Source: Malaya genurostris
Lineage: Eukaryota > Arthropoda > Insecta > Diptera > Culicidae
DNA: 64,000 bases
Reading direction: 5' to 3'
Assembly: GCF_030247185.1 (NCBI RefSeq)
Contig: NC_080572.1
Span: forward strand, 187,206,866-187,270,865
A program made the translations under genes and the position numbers. Shown one piece after another: positions 55,913 to 64,000 of the stretch (position 1 is its first letter; every line of letters starts with the position of its first letter). A model generated the notes under the pieces. It was not told the origin of the DNA and made no database searches. It worked only from the letters and a program-made list of their open reading frames with translations.

Positions 55913-58889
55913 CGACGCCCTTTGACGAAGGTATAGACACAGAAATTAGTAATGTAAGTATTTCAGAATTCTCAAAAACTTCTTCGCTTCATAGACAAAA
56001 TGTGACTGAAATTTTGGTCTATTGCCAAAATTTCAACCGCATGAAAAGCCCGGCCAAAATGAAAGAAATTCATCAAAATTTAATAACCTCCTCTTTCGAC
56101 GTAATCCTTGGAACTGAAAGCAGCTGGGATGAAAGTGTTAGAAGCGAAGAAGTATTTGGAAATAATTTTAACGTATTCCGGCACGACCGAAATTTATCTC
56201 TCTGTCAGAAAAAATCTGGAGGTGGAGTCCTCATAGCCATAAACTCTTGCTTTACTTCTGAAGAAATTATTACTCCTAAATATAAAGAATTTGAGCATGT
56301 ATGGGCCAAAGTCTCAATATTGGGAGAAGAACATATTTACTGCTCTGTCTACTTCCCACCCGAAAATGCGAACAAATTCTCTTTTGAATTATTCTTTCAA
56401 TCTTTAGACACAATTATTTCGAATATGGAACCCGAAGTAAAGCTACATATTTTTGGCGACTTCAATCAACGTAATGCGGACTTCATTTCTGACATTGAAA
56501 ATGAATCAATCTTACTCCCAGTCGTTGGAGAAAACGAAACATTGCACTACTTTTTCGACAAAATTTCTAATTTTGGCCTACATCAAGTAAACTCCGTAAA
56601 AAATCAACAAAATGCATATTTAGACCTTCTTTTCACAAATTGCACAGAAGACTTTTGTGTGGATGCATCAAACCTGCCATTATGGAAAAATGAAGCATTT
56701 CACACCGCAATTGAATATTCATTATTTACACACAATGCATCCCTTCCCTACGACTTGGAATATGAGGAAGTGCCGGAATACAATAAAATTGACTTTGAAG
56801 AAGTCAAGTGTAGACTAAGTATAATAAATTGGCGGAACATACTGAGTACAGAAGGAAATGTCGACGTCGAAGTAAACAAATTCTATCACATTATAAACAA
56901 AATATTATCCGAAACTTTGCCCATGAAAAGAAGAAGAAAAAATCATAACAGCAAGTTACCTGTATGGTTCAATTCACAACTAAAACATTTGAAAAATAGG
57001 AAACAAAAAGCACACAAAACTTACAAACAAGAAAAAAGTGACGCTCATCTTCAAAATTACTTAAATCTATGCAATCAACTCAAAATAGCCATTAACACAG
57101 CACACGAAGAATACAACCACAAAATTGAAAACGAAATAAAGACTTGCCCTAAGAACTTTTTTAACTACACAAAAACTAAACTAAAAAGCAACAATTTTCC
57201 ATCTCAAATGCACCTCGACGAACATGTAGGGAAAAATAGTACAGAAATCTGCAATCAATTTGCAAATTTTTTCCAAGAAGTATATACATCTTATTCAGAA
57301 ACTGACCGTGACCGTGAATACTTCTCTTTCATACCTGCATTTTCTAGCTCCATCTCTGTAAACTATCTATCAGAACATGACATTTCGACAGCACTGAAAA
57401 ACTTAGACGCCTCAAAAGGGCCTGGACCTGACAGTATACCACCAATATTTTTAAAAAATCTTGCTGAAGAACTTACACTACCACTACAACTACTTTTTAA
57501 CTTATCGCTTAATAAATGTACTTTTCCCAAAGCATGGAAATCTTCCTTTCTTGTACCAATATTTAAATCTGGTGCAAAATCTAACATTCGGAACTACCGT
57601 GGAATAGCCATTATCTCATGCATTCCAAAATTATTTGAAAAAATTGTAAACGAAAAACTTTTTCATCAACTTAAAAATGTAATAACAAACAAACAACATG
57701 GCTTTTTTAAAGGCCGCTCAACTACAACAAATCTCTTAGAATTTATGACATTCACACTGAATGCAATGGACGCCGGCAACTACGTAGAAACTCTTTACAC
57801 TGACTTTAGCAAAGCCTTCGACCGTATTGACATACCTTTACTTCTACACAAACTACAAAAATATGGCATAAACATACTCTTCTTGAATGGCTCAAATCAT
57901 ACTTAACGAATCGTGTACAGGTAGTCCGCTTCCAAAACATTCTGTCTGAACCAATTAATGTAACATCTGGCGTACCTCAGGGTTCTCACTTAGGGCCTCT
58001 CCTTTTCATTTTACATATAAACGACATTTCCTTCATACTCAAAAATTTGAAAGTGCTTATATATGCAGACGACATGAAATTCTTCATGGAAATAAAAAAT
58101 ATCAACGACGCTGTAATATTCAAGAACGAAATCAATCTATTCTACATTTGGTGCTGCAAAAGTCTACTCCAACTTAATGTAAAAAAATGTAACTCAATAA
58201 CTTTCAGTAGGAAAAATGAAACTATACCCACAAACATACATCTAGGAAATCAACTTGTAGAAAAATGTAAAATTGTAAGAGATTTAGGCGTAATCTTAGA
58301 CTCCAAGCTCACTTTTGTGGAACACTACAATACCATAATCAATAAAGCAAATAGCATGCTGGGCTTTATTAAACGCTTCAGTCATAACTTTCAGGACCCA
58401 TACACAATAAAATAATTATACACTACATATGTCAGACCTATTTTGGAATATTGCAGCCTAGTATGGAATCCATATAATATTATTCACGAAGAACGCATCG
58501 AATCTATTCAAAAACAATTTCTTTTATATGCACTTCGTAAATTAAACTGGACAGCATTTCCTCTACCATCATATGAAGCACGCTGCATGCTCATCAATAT
58601 ACAAACACTTAAAGAACGCCGCGACCTTGCAATGCTTTATTTTATCAGCGACATTATTTCTCAACGCATTCAATCACCTTCTTTATTATCGCAACTAAAT
58701 TTTTATACACCTAGCCGTCAATTACGAACCAGGAAATTATTTTTAGAAAGAAACACTAGAACAAATTATGCAAAATACAGTCCAGTCAATCGAATAATGC
58801 GCCATTACAATCAATACTGCGAACATCTTGACCTTACTATGTCAAAAAATCAAATCAAATCTCAGCTTTGTCGTAGAAATAATGCGTAG
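55843..58889 (+). pseudogene. CR1 LINE ORF2 (endonuclease + reverse transcriptase), two lesions
   Basis: The frame is open from 55843, overlapping ORF1 in the -1 frame. The conserved protein starts near EILVYCQNFNRM (about 56008), with the first in-frame ATG at 56041. Endonuclease motifs: ILGTESSWDE, HIFGDFNQRNADF, AFHTAIEYS. RT: SKGPGPDSIPPIFLK, FRNYRGIAI-type block, KQHGFFKGRST, TDFSKAFDRID (Asp), then a frameshift near 57878, SGVPQGSHLGPLL and LIYADDMKFF (YADD). A TAA at 58413 interrupts before the thumb/C-terminus (RPILEYCSLVWNP). End at TAG 58887. Two lesions make it inactive, though young by its intact ORF1. Confidence 0.88.
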
Positions 58890-58940
58890 TATGTAAGTGA
58901 ACATTGTAAACAATTTATATGTAGTCTACATTTGCTTGAC

Positions 58941-58960
58941 GAAATAAATAAATAAATAAA
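58941..58960 (+). repeat. (AAAT)n LINE tail
   Basis: Four to five AAAT units ending exactly at the right-hand target duplication. Confidence 0.85.
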
Positions 58961-58969
58961 TTTTTGGCC

Positions 58970-59236
58970 ACATTCCGAACTGAAACCTCCTTCTTTTGCT
59001 CGAACGCCTTCAGTATACGTTTATCCAACTGAGGGTTAGCAGGACCTTTTTTCGACCCGTTTTCGGTTTATCCTCAAAGGTGTTATCCTCGCCGAACTTC
59101 CTGATTGCATTTCGCACGACTTTTTCACTTACTCCTTCCATTTTTGCTATCTTTCTCAGTGACAGTCCGCGTTTTGTGCACCATTTGTACATCATTTTTC
59201 GATGTTGTTCTGCTGAAAGTCCACGCATTTCGAAAC
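58970..59236 (-). pseudogene. ITmD37E transposase, N-terminal half
   Basis: Starting at ATG 59234 (complement), MRGLSAEQHRKMMYKWC with the HTH (SLRKIAKMEGVSEKVVRNAI) and the KPKTGRKK hinge. At the A6G run it changes frame, as in the 24421 copy, then gives GPANPQLDKRILKAFEQKKE without the stop found in that copy. The sequence is cut at about 58970 by the CR1 LINE. Confidence 0.88.
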
Positions 59237-59383
59237 AAACTAATGAGAACGAATAAACAACTGCACAAGTGATTAGAGAAGAGTGTAAACAACAGAACGC
59301 AGCCATAAAAATTGACAGATTCTGAACCATTGCGAAATGGCAGCGGTTTTTGGTTGCGTCCATACTTTCTGAGACAGTCTTTA

Positions 59384-60300
59384 TTATCCTATTTACACTA
59401 AGAGTCCTTCCAGGTCGGGGTTCGAACATACGACAACTGAAACACTTCTGAAATATACATTGAATAGGAATGGTTCCACAGTTCTTTTAGGGCATTTGAT
59501 CATTCTTTTTCTACAGATTTCGAAGCCTGTGTTTTGTACGCAGAAACCATTGTATGTCTAGTGCAACGATCCTGTGAACACTAAGAACCTTTTCAGCTCG
59601 AGTCTTGAATATGACTATTGGCTTATAAGATCAGAACACTAAGTATTGAATCGGAGTTCCTCTGAAAAAAGTCGACAGCATCTATGACGATACACCAACC
59701 AGAAGAAGGTCTTTTGCAGTTCTTCTAATGTTCAGTGTGATTCTATGCAACCCCATTACCACTACACCTTCTCGAAGACGTAGTTGATGTAGCTGTTGAA
59801 GTTCTAGCGATTGTCGCTTTGATACTATAGCATGATCACCTACAACAATATCTAGCCGCAAAACTGTTTTTTATTTGAATCTATACTGTAACATATTTTA
59901 ATCAAATACATTTAATGTACTGTAACAAGCATTTAATCAAATAAATTTTTGATTTGATTCAATAAAAAAATAAAATTCAATGAAATTTTAATCCATAGCT
60001 TAATTTATTTAAATCCTATATGCATTACCACACTAAATTTGATTCAAAAAGATTTTTATTTGATTCAAATTTTAGTTCAAAAATAGTTTTAGTGGTTTAA
60101 AACATTTGTTTGAAGTTGACTTGAAGACTCAATATATTAGAATTTAATGTGTTCTATTTCTCTGCGTGTTGTTGGTGCTGTTTGAGGCGATCTTGACGTC
60201 TATCATTACAACCTCAAATTATACTGTAAATTTGATTTGACGATTTCTCTGCACACGCGATGACTATCTGAGTTGCTGAAGAAGTTTAATTGCTTTAGTA
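59384..60300. other. Unassigned sequence
   Basis: 59860-60130 is an AT-rich tract with repeated 'tttgattcaa' and 'aatcaaat' blocks. No gene recognised. Confidence 0.4.
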
Positions 60301-61519
60301 CACGGAACGACCGAAATTAGCTCTGCGCCTAATTCGTATTACTGTTTTTGAATTAGTTGATTTTAACAACAAAATTTCCAAAATAACTATAAAATTAGTT
60401 AAAATTGAGAATTTACTTTGCTGAAAAAACTCTTAGTTTTAGAGAATGTGTTTAGTTGGTGAATATCCTGGACTCAAACCAGCAATATTTCAATCCAACA
60501 CGAAATTCTCATTGACAACTAATTTTGTTATTAAAATCAGAAAATTTGTTTCTATTTATCTATCACCATCATTACTGAAGGACAGCACAAAAAAAACCAA
60601 AACTGAAATGGGTATTAATAACAAGTTTATTAGCCAAAAACTCATGAGAAGTGTCAAAGCAAAACAATTCATTAAAAAGCTAAAAAGGACAGTCTTATTG
60701 AAACTACTTGAACATTGTTTTGATGTTTTTCGCATGTGTTCGATATATCTTTATTTAAATTTCTAAACCGATATGTAAAAATGTCGTAAACTGTTAGTGG
60801 AAATCGTATTTATTCAGAATTTGTGCGCACTTGAAGCGATTGTGCGTAATAATGTTTTTACGCGGAACAGTGAAGTGAATTTCGAATGTTTCACTCTAAT
60901 TGTGATGAAGTTTTTTTGTATCTTCAAACCTTCCGAGCTGCGCCGTCCGGTGTACTATTTGTATTCGGTTTTTGTTTTCCGAGTGCTCAAAGTTTTCAGT
61001 GATAATGAAGAAACAGTGATTTAGAAGAAAAAAAATTCAAAAAGATGTTTACGTTTCGTTTATGTCTTTTTCTCCAACACAACATCGTATTTATACCTGC
61101 CAATATAGAAAAGACAACCGCGTCTGAATTTTTTTCGGCAGTAGTGTGCCATCTAGTGGATAGTAGTCATTAAGGTGTTACCGTTTCGGTGACAGGGCGC
61201 CATATAGCTGCAGATTGCAGAAGCCAATTCAACCATTCATATTGGTTGAAAACAACATTATATTTCTTTAATTCAACTAAAAAATTAGTTGACTGGATAT
61301 GAAGTGTGCCTTAGCTAAGAAATGACAGTACGTTTAATTTGTGAATTCAACTAAAAAAAATAGTCATTTCAACAAATATTTTATTATTATTAAGGGAATG
61401 AGAATAAAAAATCTAAATCAGCAAAAGTAAGATTTTTTTAGTTGTCTCAAAAAATAACTAACTAAAATCAGCAAATCAACTAAATTTTTCGCGAAAATGC
61501 TGATTTCGGTCGTTCCGTG
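60301..61519 (+). mobile_element. TIR element of the CACGGA family, uninterrupted
   Basis: The ends CACGGAACGACCGAAAT (60301) and ATTTCGGTCGTTCCGTG (to 61519) are inverted repeats of about 20 bp. TA flanks both ends. 1219 bp with no transposase; short frames only (60446-60766, 60797-61024). Interior rich in 'agttga'/'aactaa' blocks. Confidence 0.9.
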
Positions 61520-61521
61520 TA

Positions 61522-61883
61522 GTGTTTAATCCTGTTTGAGATAATCATTTTCAGAAACTTGTCGAGTGTATCAAGAAAGGTGATAATATCAGTTATCAAA
61601 ATAGTTTTTGATGTAGGATTACGTCCTTGTTATATATTTAGGGGTGAAAATCAAAAAGTCGGAAAATTTAACCGTATAAGTAATGATCAGGTTTTGAACA
61701 TCTAGAGCTCGACAAATTTTAAACAGATTTCGAATATCATTAAATCTACTAATTGAAAAACTTTCCTATGCATCGATTCGAGTACAGAAAACCATACATA
61801 TGAGGTGATTATTATTGCACCGGTTTGCTTTCTGTTCGGTTTGTCAATTAAAGGTCAGTCAGCGTGAAGGTCAGCAAGTGGAC
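61522..61883. other. Unassigned sequence
   Basis: No signal; lies downstream (3') of the minus-strand coding-like stretch. Confidence 0.35.
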
Positions 61884-62271
61884 TTCCTATTGGTTTGTTT
61901 TATGCGCCGTTCGCCTGGCACAATAGTTGTGTAATCTTTCGTCAACAGGGCTGAATAGGTTGTTGGCAATTTGACCATGAGACTCGTTGATTGTATACTG
62001 AGACATGGTTTTTCGTAAATATTGATCGTTGGCGGCTTGGGATAGATCGTGCCAAAGATTTTCTACAGCACAGTCTTCCACGTTCACTGATATGTTGTAC
62101 TTGATGATACTGCTTTTGCAATTGAATGCATATAACGCTATTAGTTTTATTCAGTTGAAGCAAATGCATTTGTTTCCGATCAAGGTTAATTTGCTCCTTG
62201 AGCAAAGTTTTATTTTTTGTACGGAGTAGACAGTTGTAGTCAACATCGATGGTATATTTTAATGGTGGCAC
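61884..62271 (-). pseudogene. Coding-like stretch of unknown origin, one frame change
   Basis: The minus strand reads PPLKYTIDVDYNCLLRTKNK then TLLKEQINLDRKQMHLLQLN. Near 62090 the frame changes and continues VNVEDCAVENLWHDLSQAAN, MSQYTINESHGQIANNLFSP and VDERLHNYCARR to a TAG at 61884. Composition is protein-like and unlike the neighbouring repeats. A CAG lies just upstream of the first codon (complement of 62272-62274), so it could be a 3' terminal exon. A short intron near 62090-62140 instead of a frameshift is possible. No family recognised and no transposase motif seen. Confidence 0.4.
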
Positions 62272-62274
62272 CTG

Positions 62275-62824
62275 TGCTTTTCGTTTGTTAGATTTAGTGA
62301 TTTAGCATGGTCTTATTTTTCACAACACTATATTCATCTTTATATCTGTCATTCCAGCCGTAAACGGTTTATTGGGTCGAATGTTTTGGATGAGAGCCTT
62401 TAACGATTAGCGATGCGGTGACCATATAGAGAAGCACAATAGCTACATACATAGATGCCGTTGATTTTCACAAATTCTAAATCCTTTGAAAACATCCACT
62501 CTTGAGTATGTAATATTATCATAACTCCAATCGCCGCCCACCCTTTTCTTACAGTCACCCAGTTACCATTATTAAAAGGTGTTCCATAATTAAATGGAGT
62601 TGATAATTATAGGAAGGTGTTCGATACGGTTCTGTAAAGATTTTCAATATCCCACTTCGTTTCTGATGTCGGCAGTCACAAAAGTTATTGTATGCAAGGC
62701 ATTAGAGTATCCTATCATGAGTTCGTTTCCATTCCATCCCGGGTAGAAGTGATTTGCAAACCAATACCAAATTCTGTCATTAAAATCAAACATCTCAATG
62801 GTAGAAATTAACATTATTTAGTTT
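62275..62824. other. Unassigned sequence between two CACGGA elements
   Basis: Complex, not clearly repetitive; may be unique host sequence. No gene supported. Confidence 0.35.
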
Positions 62825-63982
62825 CACGGAACGACCGAAATTAGCTCTGCGCCTAATTCGTATTACTGTTTTTGAATTAGTTGATTCTAACAACAAAATT
62901 TCCAAAATAACTATAAAATTAGTTAAAATGTAGAATTTACTGTGCTGAAAAAAACTCTTATTTTTAGAGAATGTGTTTAGTTGGCGAATATTCTGGACAC
63001 AAACCAGCAATATTTCAATCCAACACGAAATTCTCATTGACAACTAATTTCGTTATTAAAATCAGAAACTTTGATTCTATTTATCTATCACCGTCATTAC
63101 TGAAGGACAGCAGTGTCAAAGCAAAACAATCCATTAAAAAGCTAAAAGGGACAGTCTTGTTGAAACTGCTCGCAAATTGTTTAGATGTTTTTCGCATGTG
63201 TTACGATATATCCTTATATAATTTTCTAAACCGATATGTAAAAATGACGTAAACTGTTAGTGGAAAGTGTATTTATTCAGAATTTGTGCGCACTTGAAGC
63301 GATTGTGCGTAATAATGTTTTTACGCGGAACAGTGATGTGAATTTCGAATGTTTCACTCTAATTGTGATGAAGGTTTTTTGTATCTTCAAACCTTCCGAG
63401 CTGCGCCGTCCGGTGTACTATTTGTATTCGGTTTTTGTTTTCCGAGTGCTCAAAGTTTTCAGTGAGAATGAAGAAACAGTGATTTAGAAGAAAAAAAATT
63501 CAAAAAGATGTTTACGTTTCGTTTATGTCTTTTTCTCCAACACAACATCGTATTTATACCTGCCAATATAGAAAAGACAACCGCGTCTGAATTTTTTTCG
63601 GCAGTAGTGTGCCATCTAGTGGCTAGTAGTCATTAAGGTGTTACCGTTTCGGTGACAGGGCGCCATATAGCTGCAGATTGCAGAAGCCAATTCAACCATT
63701 CATATTGGTTGAAAACAACATTATATTTCTTTAATTCAACTAAAAAATTAGTTGACTGGATATGAAGTGTGCCTTAGCTAAGAAATGACAGTACGTTTAA
63801 TTTGTGAATTCAACTAAAAAAAATAGTCATTTCAACAAATATTTTATTATTATTAAGGGAATGAGAATAAAAAATCTAAATCAGCAAAAGTAAGATTTTT
63901 TTAGTTGTCTCAAAAAATAACTAACTAAAACCAGCAAATCAACTAAATTTTTCGCGAAAATGCTGATTTCGGTCGTTCCGTG
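62825..63982 (+). mobile_element. TIR element of the CACGGA family, uninterrupted
   Basis: The ends CACGGAACGACCGAAAT and ATTTCGGTCGTTCCGTG are the same as the 60301 copy, with TT on both sides. 1158 bp, about 60 bp shorter mainly near 63110, where the 60301 copy has extra sequence. Apart from that it is nearly identical to 60301-61519 over long stretches. Noncoding. Confidence 0.9.
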
Positions 63983-64000
63983 TTGAAATAAGAGTTAAAA

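Larger units (their letters stand above)
54072..58960 (+). mobile_element. CR1-clade LINE, nearly full length
   Basis: Inserted in the ITmD37E transposase between tttttcgcc (54063-54071) and tttttggcc (58961-58969), a probable 9-bp duplication with one mismatch. It has a 5' UTR, ORF1 with a PHD finger, ORF2 with endonuclease and RT, and ends in (AAAT)n rather than poly(A), as CR1/T1/Q-type LINEs do. 4889 bp. Confidence 0.9.
53032..59381 (-). mobile_element. ITmD37E element interrupted by two LINE insertions
   Basis: The ends AAGACTGTCCCAGAAAGTAT and the complement of ATACTTTCTGAGACAGTCTT are the same TIR as the 24421 element. TA occurs at 53030-53031 and 59382-59383. The transposase is split: the C-terminal half lies at 53160-54075 and the N-terminal half at 58970-59250, both on the minus strand. 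The split is accounted for by a LINE fragment (53418-53668) and a CR1-type LINE (54072-58960). Without them it would be about 1.2 kb. Confidence 0.92.

Noticed and set aside
1..64000. CRISPR array, bacterial operon, prophage or rRNA genes
   Set aside because: No regularly spaced short repeats, no bacterial gene organisation and no rRNA-like sequence seen on either strand.

Overview
The window is AT-rich eukaryotic DNA, dominated by interspersed repeats. The best fit is a dipteran insect, probably a mosquito of the Aedes/Culex type. Grounds: a DD37E Tc1-like transposase (ITmD37E, described from mosquitoes), several mariner families, a Jockey-clade LINE resembling Juan, a CR1-clade LINE whose ORF1 has a PHD finger, tRNA-derived SINEs, and abundant MITE and foldback elements. 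I see no bacterial-style operon, CRISPR array, rRNA gene or viral gene.

Host genes: the only convincing host coding sequence is one large-intron gene on the + strand. Candidate exons are at 10282-10328 (contains a possible initiator ATG), 37434-37668, 38739-38969 and 49781-49852. The last three join in one frame and encode a low-complexity Ser/Asn/His-rich then acidic protein segment that I cannot name. Everything else from 10.3 to 49.8 kb would be intron filled with transposons. A decayed minus-strand coding stretch at 61884-62271 is the only other non-transposon coding candidate.

Mobile elements, left to right: a repeat at 1-966 split by another repeat; a 5'-truncated LINE (1441-2554); a 1.2-kb terminal-inverted-repeat (TIR) element stretched to 5.9 kb (3331-9227) by a 3.7-kb tandem-repeat insertion and a deleted mariner; transposase relics; an inverted-repeat hairpin (12273-12596); mariner copies (16793-18080, 23408-24331, 32836-34011 and a relic near 27.5-28.05 kb); a Jockey LINE (19188-22852); an ITmD37E element (24421-25711); SINEs; a complete hAT element with an intact spliced transposase and perfect 8-bp target duplication (39091-42522); long inverted repeats (34452-35329, 44191-45243); a TIR element (45632-47409); and a second ITmD37E element (53032-59381) carrying two LINE insertions, one a nearly full-length CR1-type LINE. 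Two more copies of the 1.2-kb TIR family close the window (60301-61519, 62825-63982).

Insertion boundaries were read from matching flanking duplications and from paralogous 'empty' copies inside the window. Family names rest on motif recognition, not on searches.
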